Positions 17,212 to 27,109 of a stretch of 64,000 nucleotides of DNA are shown piece after piece; the first letter of the stretch is position 1; every line of letters starts with the position of its first letter. The position numbers and the translations under genes are program-made. Source of the stretch: Streptococcus bovimastitidis (GTDB lineage Bacteria; Bacillota; Bacilli; Lactobacillales; Streptococcaceae). The DNA lies in contig NZ_LZDD01000001.1 in the NCBI RefSeq assembly GCF_001885095.1, positions 434,001 through 498,000 on the forward strand, in the 5' to 3' direction. The notes beneath the pieces are model-generated. The model had not been told where the DNA came from, did not search any database, and saw only the letters and a program-made list of their open reading frames with translations.

Positions 17212-17841
17212 TTAATTGATCAAGCCTTTTTGTTCCATTTTCACTAATTTATCGTTTTCGAATAAGAGTGAGATATTTGTCCCACGAACAGTTGTTTTTA
17301 AGCCACTGACCCAAACGGCTTGAGTTTGGACCTTATCACTTGAACTAGCATGAGTATAATCATCTGGTTCAGTAAGGATCTTGGTCACCTGATTGTAAGT
17401 CATGCCTTTTTTCAATTTATTATAATCCTGTAAGGAAACTTTTGGTTTACGGGCAAAGGCAAAGTTTGCAATCGATTTGACAATAGTTGAATTCTCATAC
17501 ATGTTGGCCTGGACTGTAACATTATCAAAAGTCCAAGTATAGTTATCTAAGGTTACATTACCAGCAGGTTGTTTTTCATGTTTTGTTGGTTCACCATAGA
17601 GAGCTTTAAGTTCCTCGATAGTAGATCCCCCTTTGAATTGGGTTTCCGCAGTGGCAATATGAACCTTCTCAAAAGCAATCCGTTTGTCCTGATGAGGAGC
17701 AGTAGGAGCTTCTTTAGTGGCCAAAGAGTTTTTGTTTTCAGAACCCTTGGAAGAAGTATCCTTATCTTTAGAACAAGCCACCATGCCAATGCAGAGCAGG
17801 GGAAGAAGTGCGGTAATCATTAATTTATTTATTTTCTTCAT
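17212..17841 (-). CDS. Putative lipoprotein, DUF3862-like
   Basis: This 209-residue protein has a lipoprotein signal with lipobox MVAC (Cys23), a Ser/Lys/Asn-rich linker, and two related alpha/beta units: the first around GGSTIEELKALYGEPTKHE, the second around YNKLKKGMTYNQVTKILTEP. The repeat of a small helix followed by G-x-P resembles the SmpA/BLIP-like fold of DUF3862 lipoproteins found in lactic acid bacteria. The function is unknown; it is exposed on the outer face of the membrane. A TGA-TATAAT promoter (17881-17873, reverse strand) precedes it. Confidence 0.75.
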   Translation of the reverse strand: MKKINKLMITALLPLLCIGMVACSKDKDTSSKGSENKNSLATKEAPTAPHQDKRIAFEKVHIATAETQFKGGSTIEELKALYGEPTKHEKQPAGNVTLDNYTWTFDNVTVQANMYENSTIVKSIANFAFARKPKVSLQDYNKLKKGMTYNQVTKILTEPDDYTHASSSDKVQTQAVWVSGLKTTVRGTNISLLFENDKLVKMEQKGLIN

Positions 17842-17872
17842 GTATTTTCAATTCTCCATTTAGATTGTTTCT

Positions 17873-17881
17873 ATTATATCA
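17873..17881 (-). promoter_or_regulatory. Extended -10 promoter of the lipoprotein gene
   Basis: On the reverse strand TGA is followed directly by TATAAT (17878-17873), about 32 bases before the lipoprotein start; TTAATA at the -35 position is weak. Confidence 0.55.
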
Positions 17882-18032
17882 TATTTTGGATAGGGTATTA
17901 AGTTGTGAAAAGCTAAAAGTCTTGTTTTAAATTTTCTTTATCATCTTCAATGCTACCTGATACTCTAATGATTGACGTAAATTGGCTACTTCTTTTGTCA
18001 AAACTGATAGTAACTTATGAACAAGACCAAAA

Positions 18033-18059
18033 GAAAAAACCTTGATTTAACAAGGTTTT
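18033..18059 (-). terminator. Terminator of the tmRNA gene
   Basis: On the reverse strand AAAACCTTG (18059-18051) pairs with CAAGGTTTT (18044-18036), loop of six, followed by TTTTTT. It lies 33 bases beyond the mature tmRNA 3' end. Confidence 0.85.
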
Positions 18060-18091
18060 GGTAAGTTATGACAACTTACTGTAAGTTTTTA

Positions 18092-18436
18092 TGGAGCTGG
18101 TGGGAGTCGAACCCACGTCCAAACACCTGCCAACATATTCGTCTACAACCATAGGTTATGTCTTGATTTAACAAGCTAAGGACACATAACTCAAGCCATT
18201 AGATTGCGAGTCTAAAAATCTCTTTTTAAGGTACTAGACAATACCTTAAACGTAGCTTGCTGTTTTGAGACTTCTAGCAGGACACAAGCAATCTTGTAGA
18301 AGTCACGCTAACTGGTTTTTAGGCAGCTAAAGCGTAAGTGTTTGTATTTTTTGCAGTTATATTTAACTGGCATTTTACATCTGCCGATGGGTCGCAGAAC
18401 ATGTCTCATAATGCCTGTCGAATCCGTAACAACCCC
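18092..18436 (-). ncRNA. ssrA: Transfer-messenger RNA
   Basis: This 345-nt RNA rescues ribosomes stalled on broken mRNAs together with SmpB. On the reverse strand the 5' end GGGGTTG (18436-18430) pairs with CAGCTCC at the 3' end, and the T arm reads GTGGGTTCGACTCCCAC. The tag frame starts at the resume codon GCA (18354-18352) and encodes AKNTNTYALAA before TAA (18321-18319), the usual streptococcal tag. Only the discriminator A is encoded, so CCA is added afterwards. A consensus promoter and an intrinsic terminator flank it. Confidence 0.97.
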
Positions 18437-18468
18437 GTAAATGAAAAGGTAAAAAACTTACAAAAATT

Positions 18469-18497
18469 ATTATAACAAAAAACACTTTGGATAGCAA
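18469..18497 (-). promoter_or_regulatory. Promoter of ssrA
   Basis: On the reverse strand TTGCTA (18497-18492), a 17-base spacer and TATAAT (18474-18469) form a near-consensus promoter. Transcription would begin about 25 bases before the processed 5' end. Confidence 0.8.
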
Positions 18498-18512
18498 AAT
18501 CTTTTGGTTTTG

Positions 18513-18521
18513 TGGTATGAT
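18513..18521 (+). promoter_or_regulatory. Extended -10 promoter of the VTT-domain gene
   Basis: TGG followed by TATGAT (18516-18521) would place the transcript start at about 18528, exactly the ATG of the following gene. The element lies just outside the -35 of the divergent ssrA promoter. Confidence 0.45.
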
Positions 18522-18527
18522 AAAATC

Positions 18528-19139
18528 ATGAAAATGAATAATGCAAAAGCCTATGTTTTTTTTCAACAATTATTTAAAATATTAGGAATTGTTGCTTTAA
18601 TAGGTTCCTTTGTTTTAGCTTTTTGGTTGTATAAATTAGGCATATTTAACGATAAAAATGTCTTGAAAGATGTTATTAACCAATACAAATTTTGGGGTCC
18701 TTTCATCTTCGTCATCATCCAAATTTTTCAAATTGTCTTCCCGGTTATTCCTGGGGGAATCACGACTGTTTTTGGCTTCCTGATTTTTGGTCCGATAAAA
18801 GGTTTCTTGCTCAACTACGTCGGCATATTAATAGGGAGCTATATCCTCTTTATGTTAGTTCGTGTTTACGGGAAACGGTTTATTCTGCTCTTTATGGATG
18901 AAAAGACATTCTACAAATACGAACGAAAATTAGAAACACCTGGCTATGAAAAACTATTTATCATCTGTATGGTTTCGCCCATCTCGCCGGCAGACATTAT
19001 GGTAATGATTACTGCTTTGACCAATATGTCGGTTAAACGGTTTATGACCATTATGGTAATTGCCAAGCCAATATCAATTGTGGCTTATAGTTACCTTTTC
19101 ATCTTTGGTGAGGATATTATCAAATATTTTCTGAAATAA
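18528..19139 (+). CDS. TVP38/TMEM64 (VTT domain) membrane protein
   Basis: This 203-residue protein has about five hydrophobic segments and the VTT/SNARE-associated core, visible as VIPGGITTVFGFLIFGPIKG and VSPISPADIMVMITALTNM. The family includes DedA- and TVP38-type proteins, which in bacteria are linked to lipid flipping and membrane homeostasis. The ATG at 18528 is chosen (a second ATG follows at 18534); an upstream TTG would read through the promoter. No Shine-Dalgarno sequence is present, so the mRNA may be leaderless. It is divergent from ssrA. Confidence 0.82.
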   Translation: MKMNNAKAYVFFQQLFKILGIVALIGSFVLAFWLYKLGIFNDKNVLKDVINQYKFWGPFIFVIIQIFQIVFPVIPGGITTVFGFLIFGPIKGFLLNYVGILIGSYILFMLVRVYGKRFILLFMDEKTFYKYERKLETPGYEKLFIICMVSPISPADIMVMITALTNMSVKRFMTIMVIAKPISIVAYSYLFIFGEDIIKYFLK

Positions 19140-19142
19140 TGC

Positions 19143-19177
19143 AAAAGTGTTGGAAATTGATTCCAACACTTTTTCTT
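19143..19177. terminator. Bidirectional terminator between VTT gene and ABC permease
   Basis: AAAAGTGTTGGAA (19143-19155) and TTCCAACACTTTT (19161-19173) form a perfect 13-bp stem. It serves the forward VTT gene and the reverse ABC operon. Confidence 0.85.
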
Positions 19178-19955
19178 ATTGTAAATTGAGTTTGTACTTC
19201 ATAATGAAGTGGGTTCCAAAGTAGTAGAATATGACTTGGATTAGTCCCTCAATTGAGGTGATTAAGAAATACTTATTGCTTATCTTGGTGAAGTTATCAT
19301 CAACCACTAAACCTAATAGATTATTATTAACGAAGAAGATAATAATAGTTAGGATGATTTGAATGGCAAAGTAGGTTAGGAATGCCATGATACCACGGTG
19401 ATTGCTGAAAAGTTGGCCAACTGAAATGGAAAAGTAAATAACCAAAACGTAGGAAATACTTGAGAGGATAAATGAGACAATCAAGTAGGCCGTTATGCTG
19501 AGGTTTTTTGGAATTTCCTTAGCAATCTCTTGAAAGGCTTGAGCAATATCAGCAGAATTAAATTGTGGCAAGATTAAGATGGTAAATGCAAGGGCTAAGA
19601 TAAACATATTAAAGAATGAGAAGATTAACGATGACACCAGTTTTGACATCAATAGTGAATGTTCTGAAACAGGTAGGGTCATGGTTAAGTAACCTTCGCG
19701 ACCATAAATGTTTTTGTTAAAGCGATTAATAATGATAAGTAATGTTGCAAGTAGTGATCCGGCGATTAAGGCTCCAAAGATGAGAACTAAGGCCATTGGA
19801 ATGAGACTAGTTAGTAGATTGAAGTCTGTTTCCTGAGTGGAGAATTGTTTAATAACAAATGATAAGATGGCCGCAATAGCAATGATGCCTGCATTTAAGG
19901 CAAAGTACCATTTACCAATGGATTTGAATTCATATTTTAATAATTTTCCGAACAT
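19176..19955 (-). CDS. ABC-2 type permease
   Basis: This 259-residue protein has six hydrophobic segments and no recognisable soluble domain, the pattern of an ABC-2 exporter permease. It lies nine bases after the ATPase gene with GGAGG before its ATG, so the two form one exporter. The upstream GntR regulator suggests the YtrA-type systems known from Firmicutes, which respond to cell-envelope antibiotics in some species. The cargo is unknown. Confidence 0.82.
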   Translation of the reverse strand: MFGKLLKYEFKSIGKWYFALNAGIIAIAAILSFVIKQFSTQETDFNLLTSLIPMALVLIFGALIAGSLLATLLIIINRFNKNIYGREGYLTMTLPVSEHSLLMSKLVSSLIFSFFNMFILALAFTILILPQFNSADIAQAFQEIAKEIPKNLSITAYLIVSFILSSISYVLVIYFSISVGQLFSNHRGIMAFLTYFAIQIILTIIIFFVNNNLLGLVVDDNFTKISNKYFLITSIEGLIQVIFYYFGTHFIMKYKLNLQ

Positions 19956-19964
19956 TGCTGCCTC

Positions 19965-20663
19965 CTAAACTTTATAGTTGCTTCTGAAGAGTGTGTCGAT
20001 TGACATGGCGTGTTCTTGACGGAGATCATCCACAGAACCGGACATGCTAATGTTACCATCTTTTAAGAAGAGAACTTCGTCAAGGATAGGTTCAATATCT
20101 GAAATCAAATGAGTTGAGATGAGTACTGATGCCTCTTCGCAGTAATTATTGATAATGGTTTTAAGGATGTAATCCCGGGCAGCAGGATCGACACCTCCGA
20201 TAGGTTCATCCAAAATATACAATTTGGCTTTGCGACTCATAACTAAGATTAATTGAACTTTTTCCTTATTCCCTTTTGAGAGGTTTTTGAGGTATTCATC
20301 CAAGCTTAAATTCAAATCTCTAAGTAGACTGTAGGCTTTAGCAATGTCAAAATCATCGTAGAAATCATCAAAATACTGAATAATATCAGAAACTTTCATT
20401 TCTTCTCTAAGATAAGAAGTATCAGGTAGGTAAGAAATGATTTTCTTCGTTTCAATGGATGGGCGATAACCATCGATGACAATTTCCCCTTTATCGGGTT
20501 GGATAAGACCATTAATTAATTTAATAAGTGTTGTTTTACCAGATCCGTTAGGTCCTAATAAACCAATGATTTTTCCAGAAGGCATGCTGAAGGTTAAATC
20601 GTCAATGACTTTTTTGCCTTTATAAGATTTACTAACATGATGCAGTTGCAATAGTTGTGGCAT
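19965..20663 (-). CDS. ABC transporter ATP-binding protein
   Basis: This 232-residue ATPase drives the exporter whose permease follows. Walker A is GPNGSGKTT near residue 38, the signature is LSKGNKEK (a variant of LSGGQ), Walker B is LYILDEPIGGVD, and the H-loop is STHLISD. The start codon lies one base from the stop of the GntR regulator, so translation is likely coupled. LSKG-type signatures are common in small drug or bacitracin exporters. Confidence 0.9.
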   Translation of the reverse strand: MPQLLQLHHVSKSYKGKKVIDDLTFSMPSGKIIGLLGPNGSGKTTLIKLINGLIQPDKGEIVIDGYRPSIETKKIISYLPDTSYLREEMKVSDIIQYFDDFYDDFDIAKAYSLLRDLNLSLDEYLKNLSKGNKEKVQLILVMSRKAKLYILDEPIGGVDPAARDYILKTIINNYCEEASVLISTHLISDIEPILDEVLFLKDGNISMSGSVDDLRQEHAMSIDTLFRSNYKV

Positions 20664-20664
20664 C

Positions 20665-21033
20665 CTATGAATCTCCCTTTAGATATAGTTCAAGTTCTGG
20701 TAAGATTTGGTTAACAGTAAAACCCATTTTTACCATATTGGTCACGAAGGATTCAAGCTCACTACGTGATAGTTCACGACGTTTTTGGTCAATTAAGGCC
20801 TGATCTTCAGTAACAAAGCGTCCAGCGGTGCGTTGAGAATAGACGATTCCCTCTCTTTCCAATTCTGAAAAAGCGCGTTGCATGGTATTTGGATTGACAC
20901 CAGCTTGCTCCGCATATTCTCGCACAGTCGGCAATTGGTCGCCAATTTTAATTTCTTGACTGACGATTTGCATCTTAATGTGCTGGGCAATCTGGATGTA
21001 GATTGGTGATTTTTCATCAAAATTCCAAGACAT
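20665..21033 (-). CDS. GntR family regulator, YtrA type
   Basis: This 122-residue protein has an N-terminal winged helix-turn-helix (YIQIAQHIKMQIVSQEIKIGDQ then VREYAEQAGVNPNTMQRAF) and only a short C-terminal helical tail, the layout of the YtrA subfamily. YtrA-type regulators repress the ABC exporter encoded in the same operon, which fits the genes downstream. AGGAGT precedes the ATG. A consensus promoter lies 49-78 bases upstream. Confidence 0.9.
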   Translation of the reverse strand: MSWNFDEKSPIYIQIAQHIKMQIVSQEIKIGDQLPTVREYAEQAGVNPNTMQRAFSELEREGIVYSQRTAGRFVTEDQALIDQKRRELSRSELESFVTNMVKMGFTVNQILPELELYLKGDS

Positions 21034-21081
21034 ACCTACTCCTCTCTGAGATTGATAATTACAATCAATTGTACTACATTA

Positions 21082-21110
21082 ATAATACAGTAAAAAGACT
21101 GGATTGTCAA
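21082..21110 (-). promoter_or_regulatory. Consensus promoter of the GntR-ABC operon
   Basis: On the reverse strand TTGACA (21110-21105), a 17-base spacer and TATTAT (21087-21082) form a near-perfect promoter. Just downstream lies ATTGAT-N7-ATCAAT around 21068-21050, an inverted repeat that could be the regulator's operator. Confidence 0.8.
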
Positions 21111-21173
21111 CAATTCAAAGATTTGAAAATTCCTAGTAGGTGATAAAAGCGAGCTCTGGTTGTAAATTTATAG

Positions 21174-21179
21174 TATAAT
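21174..21179 (+). promoter_or_regulatory. -10 element of dnaE
   Basis: TATAAT (21174-21179) lies 27 bases before the dnaE start. No clear -35 is present. Its position leaves room for the divergent GntR operon promoter. Confidence 0.45.
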
Positions 21180-21205
21180 AGAAGAAATCAATTTAAGGAG
21201 AAGCC

Positions 21206-24200
21206 ATGTTTGCACAGTTAGATACAAAGACAGTTTATTCGTTTATGGATAGCTTAATTGACTTGGATAGCTATATTTTAAAAGCAAAAGAACTCGGCTA
21301 TCAAAGCATCGGCATCATGGATAAAGACTCCTTATATGCTGCTTATCACTTTATTGTTAAAACACAAAAGGCAGGGCTACAACCCATTCTTGGTCTTGAA
21401 ATCGATTATCTCATACAGGATCAGGCTATACCCCTTTATACTATCGCTAAGGATAATCAAGGCTATCAAAACCTCTTGAAAATATCGACGCTTAAGATGT
21501 CTGGACAGTTCAATCAAGATCATTTTCAAGATTATCTTGAAGGGGTATTGATCATTATTCCTTATTTTCCACAATTAGCTTCGCTGGAACTGGATTTTGA
21601 CTACTTGATTGGTGTTTTTCCGGAGACTGAATTGCAGCAGCCGCTTGCGGTGGAGCGCTTGTTCCCTCTACAAACGGTGCGGTATTTCGATGATTCTGAA
21701 CGGGAAACCCTACAGGTTCTGCATGCTATTCGGGATAATTGTACTTTGACGGAATCAGCTCTGGTAGAAGCTGGGCAATTCCTCAAGGAAAGACGGGAAA
21801 TGGACCAAATTTTTGAGAGTCATTTTCCGGGCATTCTGGGTCATGTGCAATCGTTTATTGGACCGATTTCTTATCAGTTTAATCAGGATTTTAAATTGCC
21901 GCGTTTTAATCGGGACATGCCGGCGAAGGAAGAGTTGGCTCAGCGGACGCGGGAGGGCTTGCAAGAGAAGGGCTTATGGACTAATACTTATCAAGAACGA
22001 TTAGCCCATGAGTTACAAGTTATTTCGGAGATGGGCTTTGATGACTATTTCTTGATTGTTTGGGACTTGTTACGTTTTGGTCGAAGCAAAGGCTACTATA
22101 TGGGTATGGGTCGTGGTTCGGCTGCCGGCAGTTTGGTTGCCTATTCTTTAAACATTACGGGTATTGACCCAGTCAAAAATAATCTTCTCTTTGAACGTTT
22201 TTTGAATAAAGAACGTTACAGTATGCCTGATATTGATATTGACCTTCCGGATATTTATCGGACGGAATTTTTACATTATGTTCGTAACCGTTATGGTAGT
22301 GATCACTCGGCTCAAATTGTGACTTTTTCAACCTTTGGGGCTAAGCAGGCCATTCGAGACGTCTTTAAACGTTTTGGTGTTCCTGAATATGATATTAGTA
22401 ACCTCAGTAAGAAAATTGCTTTTAAGGATACGCTTGCTAGTGTTTACGAAAAGAATATTTCTTTCCGTCAGACCATTAATAGTCGGATAGAGTATCAAAA
22501 GGCTTTTGAGATTGCCAAACGTATCGAAGGTAATCCACGGCAGACCTCTATTCATGCGGCCGGTATCGTGATGAGTGATAACCTGTTGACTGACCATATT
22601 CCTTTGAAGGAAGGTGTGGAAATGATGGTTACCCAATACGATGCGCCAGCAGTTGAAGCCAATGGTTTATTGAAGATGGACTTCCTTGGTTTGCGTAACT
22701 TAACCTTTGTGCAAAAGATGAAGGAGAAGGTAGCTAAAGATTTTGGTCAGGACATTGTCATAGAGGCTATTAATCTTGAGGATAAGGAAACCTTGGAACT
22801 ATTTGCTCGAGGCGATACAAAGGGGATTTTTCAGTTTGAACAAAGCGGTGCTATCAGTCTTTTGAAACGCATCAAACCTGTTCGTTTTGAAGAAATTGTC
22901 GCTACAACCAGTTTGAACAGGCCAGGGGCTAGTGACTACACTAGTAATTTTATCAAGCGACGGAATGGGCAAGAAAAAGTGGATTTAATCGATCCGGCAA
23001 TTGCTCCTATTCTTGAGCCAACTTATGGCATCATGCTCTATCAGGAACAGGTTATGCAGATTGCCCAAGTCTTCGCAGGCTTTAGTCTAGGCAAGGCCGA
23101 CCTTTTAAGGCGTGCTATGTCCAAAAAGAACCTAGTAGAAATGCGAAAAATGGAAGCTGATTTCATGGCGGGGGCGCGTGATCTTGGTCGTTCGGAAGAG
23201 ACGGCTAAGTTGCTCTTTAATCGGATGGAGAAGTTTGCTGGTTATGGCTTTAACCGCAGTCACGCTTTTGCCTATTCGGCACTGGCTTTTCAGCTGGCTT
23301 ATTTCAAGGTTCATTACCCTTCGGTTTTCTTTGATATCATGATGAATTACTCCAATAGTGATTACATTAGTGATGCTTTGGATTCGGATTTTAAGGTGGT
23401 TCCTTTGTCAATCAATACCATTCCCTATCTGGATAAGATTGATAAGAATACTATTTTCATGGGGCTAAGGAATCTTAAGGCTGTTCCTCGTGATATGGCT
23501 TATTGGATCATTGAAAATCGCCCTTTTAAGAGTATTGAATCTTTCTTGATGGCCCTGCCAATTAAGTATCAGAAGAAGGAGTTGATTGAGCCTTTGGTGG
23601 CTATTGGCCTTTTTGATACTTTTGAGAAGAACCGTAAAAAAGTCATGACTAATATTGATGGCCTCTTGCTCTTTGTTGCTGAGTTAGGTTCCTTGTTCGC
23701 TGATTCTTTTTTCAATTGGGTGGATAGTGATGACTATTCTAATACAGAGAAGTATCAACTAGAGGAGTCCTATATTGGGATTGGCTTGAGTCCTCATCCT
23801 CTTTTGGAAATCGCTGAGCGGACTAGGGAGCCTTTCATACCGATTTCGAAATTGGTCAAAGAAACCAATGCGACCCTTTTGGTCCAGATTGAAAAAGTTC
23901 GGATCATTAGGACCAAGTCCAATGGTCAACAGATGGCTTTCTTGACGGTGACTGATACCAAATCCAAAATCGAGGTTACTGTATTCCCTGAAACTTTCTT
24001 GCAGTTCCAAGCTCTCTTAGCAGAAGGTCAGTTAATTTTTATAAGTGGTAAGGTTAATGAGCGCGACAATCGTTTACAAGTGATTGCCCAAAAACTTTGG
24101 AAAGCAAGTAGTAAACAATACTGGATTTTAGTTGCTAATCACGACAATGATAAGGAGATTGCGGAGATTTTAGCGGCTTATCCGGGGGACTATCCAGTCA

Positions 24201-24316
24201 TGATTCACTATCAAGATTCTAAGGAAACGCTTCAAATTAGTCAGATTTTTGTGGATGCTAGTCAAGAACTGGCAAATGCTTTAAAATCAAGGGTTATGAA
24301 AACGGTTTTTCGATAA
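21206..24316 (+). CDS. dnaE: DNA polymerase III alpha subunit, DnaE type
   Basis: This 1036-residue replicative polymerase extends primers, probably on the lagging strand, next to the separate PolC of Firmicutes. The catalytic aspartates lie in MPDIDIDLPD near residues 340-348, preceded by MGMGRGSAAGSLVAYSL. Further signs are NRPGASDY, KADLLRRAMSKK and GYGFNRSHAFAYS. The N-terminal PHP domain lacks the usual His-x-His start (it reads AQLDTKTVYSFMD), so its metal site is probably lost. A C-terminal OB fold lies around residues 890-990. No exonuclease domain is present. AAGGAG precedes the ATG. Confidence 0.95.
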   Translation: MFAQLDTKTVYSFMDSLIDLDSYILKAKELGYQSIGIMDKDSLYAAYHFIVKTQKAGLQPILGLEIDYLIQDQAIPLYTIAKDNQGYQNLLKISTLKMSGQFNQDHFQDYLEGVLIIIPYFPQLASLELDFDYLIGVFPETELQQPLAVERLFPLQTVRYFDDSERETLQVLHAIRDNCTLTESALVEAGQFLKERREMDQIFESHFPGILGHVQSFIGPISYQFNQDFKLPRFNRDMPAKEELAQRTREGLQEKGLWTNTYQERLAHELQVISEMGFDDYFLIVWDLLRFGRSKGYYMGMGRGSAAGSLVAYSLNITGIDPVKNNLLFERFLNKERYSMPDIDIDLPDIYRTEFLHYVRNRYGSDHSAQIVTFSTFGAKQAIRDVFKRFGVPEYDISNLSKKIAFKDTLASVYEKNISFRQTINSRIEYQKAFEIAKRIEGNPRQTSIHAAGIVMSDNLLTDHIPLKEGVEMMVTQYDAPAVEANGLLKMDFLGLRNLTFVQKMKEKVAKDFGQDIVIEAINLEDKETLELFARGDTKGIFQFEQSGAISLLKRIKPVRFEEIVATTSLNRPGASDYTSNFIKRRNGQEKVDLIDPAIAPILEPTYGIMLYQEQVMQIAQVFAGFSLGKADLLRRAMSKKNLVEMRKMEADFMAGARDLGRSEETAKLLFNRMEKFAGYGFNRSHAFAYSALAFQLAYFKVHYPSVFFDIMMNYSNSDYISDALDSDFKVVPLSINTIPYLDKIDKNTIFMGLRNLKAVPRDMAYWIIENRPFKSIESFLMALPIKYQKKELIEPLVAIGLFDTFEKNRKKVMTNIDGLLLFVAELGSLFADSFFNWVDSDDYSNTEKYQLEESYIGIGLSPHPLLEIAERTREPFIPISKLVKETNATLLVQIEKVRIIRTKSNGQQMAFLTVTDTKSKIEVTVFPETFLQFQALLAEGQLIFISGKVNERDNRLQVIAQKLWKASSKQYWILVANHDNDKEIAEILAAYPGDYPVMIHYQDSKETLQISQIFVDASQELANALKSRVMKTVFR

Positions 24317-24352
24317 ATTTAGCCCAATTGTGAAGAATTTTGCTATGAAATA

Positions 24353-24361
24353 TGCTATAAT
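24353..24361 (+). promoter_or_regulatory. Extended -10 promoter of pfkA-pyk
   Basis: TGC followed by TATAAT (24356-24361) lies 35 bases before pfkA. No -35 match is seen. Confidence 0.6.
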
Positions 24362-24377
24362 TAAAACGTTAAATTAA

Positions 24378-25409
<1,032 letters not shown>

Positions 25410-25482
25410 TCTTATCTGAGAGTTATCGTTTCTATTGTTAAACGTCGATAATCGACAGAAAAATAAGGAGTTTCATATAAAT

Positions 25483-26985
25483 ATGAGTAAACGCGTAAAA
25501 ATTGTTGCAACACTTGGTCCTGCGGTTGAAATCCGTGGCGGAAAAAAATATGGTGAAGATGGTTACTGGGCTGGTCAACTTGATGTTGAAGCTTCAGCAA
25601 AAAAAATCGCTGAATTAATTGAAGCTGGTGCTAATGTTTTCCGTTTCAATTTCTCACATGGTGACCATGAGGAACAAGGTGCTCGTATGGCAACTGTTCG
25701 TCGTGCTGAAGAAATGGCTCGTAAACGAGTTGGTTTCCTTTTAGACACTAAAGGTCCAGAAATGCGTACTGAATTATTTGCCGATGATGCAAAAGAATAC
25801 AGCTATGTAACTGGTGAAGAAATCCGTGTTGCTACTGAACAAGGTATTCAATCAACACGCGACGTTATTGCTTTGAGCGTTGCTGGTAACTTAGATATCT
25901 ATGATGAAGTTGAAGTTGGTCATACTATTCTTATTGACGATGGTAAACTTGGTCTTAAAGTTATTGAAAAAGATATTGCAACTCGCCAATTCATTGTAAC
26001 AGTTGAAAACGACGGTATCATTGCTAAACAAAAAGGTGTTAATATTCCTAACACTAAAATTCCTTTCCCAGCTTTAGCTGAGCGTGACAATGCTGATATT
26101 CGTTTTGGTTTAGAACAAGGCTTGAACTTTATCGCTATCTCATTTGTCCGTACTGCAAAAGATGTTGAAGAAGTTCGTGACATCTGTCGTGAAACTGGTA
26201 ACGAACATGTTCAATTGTTTGCTAAAATTGAAAACCAACAAGGTATCGATAACCTTGATGAAATCATTGCAGCAGCAGATGGTATCATGATTGCTCGTGG
26301 CGACATGGGTATTGAAGTACCATTTGAAATGGTTCCAGTTTTCCAAAAAATGATCATTACTAAAGTTAACGCTGCGGGTAAAGCAGTTATTACTGCGACT
26401 AACATGCTTGAAACAATGACTGAAAAACCTCGTGCAACTCGTTCTGAAGTTTCTGATGTCTTTAATGCTGTTATTGATGGTACAGATGCTACAATGCTTT
26501 CTGGTGAATCAGCTAACGGTAAATACCCAGTTGAATCAGTTCGCACTATGGCAACAATTGATAAAAATGCCCAAACTCTTCTTAATGAGTATGGCCGTTT
26601 AGATTCATCAAAACTGTCACGTGATAACAAAACAGATGTTGTTGCATCTGCAGTAACTGATGCGACACATTCAATGGACATTAAATTAATTGTCACAATC
26701 ACTGAAACTGGTAGTACAGCGCGTGCTATTTCTAAATTCCGTCCAGACGCAGACATTTTAGCTGTTACCTTTGATGAAAAAGTTCAAAGAGCTTTAATGA
26801 TTAACTGGGGCGTAACTCCAATTGTAGCTGCTAAACCATCTTCAACAGATGATATGTTCGAAATTGCAGAAAAATTAGCTCTTGAATCAGGTATGGTTAA
26901 ATCAGGCGATAACATTATTATCGTTGCTGGTGTGCCTGTTGGTTCTGGTGGAACTAACACAATGCGTATTCGTACAGTTAAATAA
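25483..26985 (+). CDS. pyk: Pyruvate kinase
   Basis: This 500-residue enzyme converts phosphoenolpyruvate and ADP to pyruvate and ATP. MSKRVKIVATLGPAVE is the usual streptococcal start; AAGGAG (25465-25470) lies 12 bases upstream, and the longer frame from 25435 is rejected. Active-site strings FNFSHGDHEEQ, LDTKGPEMRTE, KIENQQGIDNLDEI, ARGDMGIE and TATNMLETM are visible. The C-terminal allosteric domain is complete. No extra PEP-utilising domain is attached. Confidence 0.97.
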   Translation: MSKRVKIVATLGPAVEIRGGKKYGEDGYWAGQLDVEASAKKIAELIEAGANVFRFNFSHGDHEEQGARMATVRRAEEMARKRVGFLLDTKGPEMRTELFADDAKEYSYVTGEEIRVATEQGIQSTRDVIALSVAGNLDIYDEVEVGHTILIDDGKLGLKVIEKDIATRQFIVTVENDGIIAKQKGVNIPNTKIPFPALAERDNADIRFGLEQGLNFIAISFVRTAKDVEEVRDICRETGNEHVQLFAKIENQQGIDNLDEIIAAADGIMIARGDMGIEVPFEMVPVFQKMIITKVNAAGKAVITATNMLETMTEKPRATRSEVSDVFNAVIDGTDATMLSGESANGKYPVESVRTMATIDKNAQTLLNEYGRLDSSKLSRDNKTDVVASAVTDATHSMDIKLIVTITETGSTARAISKFRPDADILAVTFDEKVQRALMINWGVTPIVAAKPSSTDDMFEIAEKLALESGMVKSGDNIIIVAGVPVGSGGTNTMRIRTVK

Positions 26986-26998
26986 TAATATGATTTGA

Positions 26999-27024
26999 GC
27001 CACAAGATTGCTTGTGGCTTTTTT
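26999..27024 (+). terminator. Intrinsic terminator after pyk
   Basis: GCCACAAG (26999-27006) pairs with CTTGTGGC (27011-27018), loop ATTG, followed by six T residues. Confidence 0.92.
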
Positions 27025-27109
27025 ATTCAGAGAATTCAGATTCTTTAAAGTTCTAACCTTTTGTTATTTCTTAGAAAATGTTATAATGATAACAAGGTAA
27101 GGAGTATAT

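Noticed and set aside
17927..18022. Open reverse frame encoding a helical peptide (LLSVLTKEVANLRQSLEYQ and more) between the lipoprotein gene and ssrA
   Set aside because: There is no start codon with a ribosome binding site, the frame runs into the ssrA terminator region, and it is only about 30 codons long. It may be a gene remnant, but that cannot be supported.
26211..26756. 181-codon reverse frame inside pyk
   Set aside because: It lies wholly within a highly conserved pyk gene with strong codon bias; no promoter or ribosome binding site supports it.
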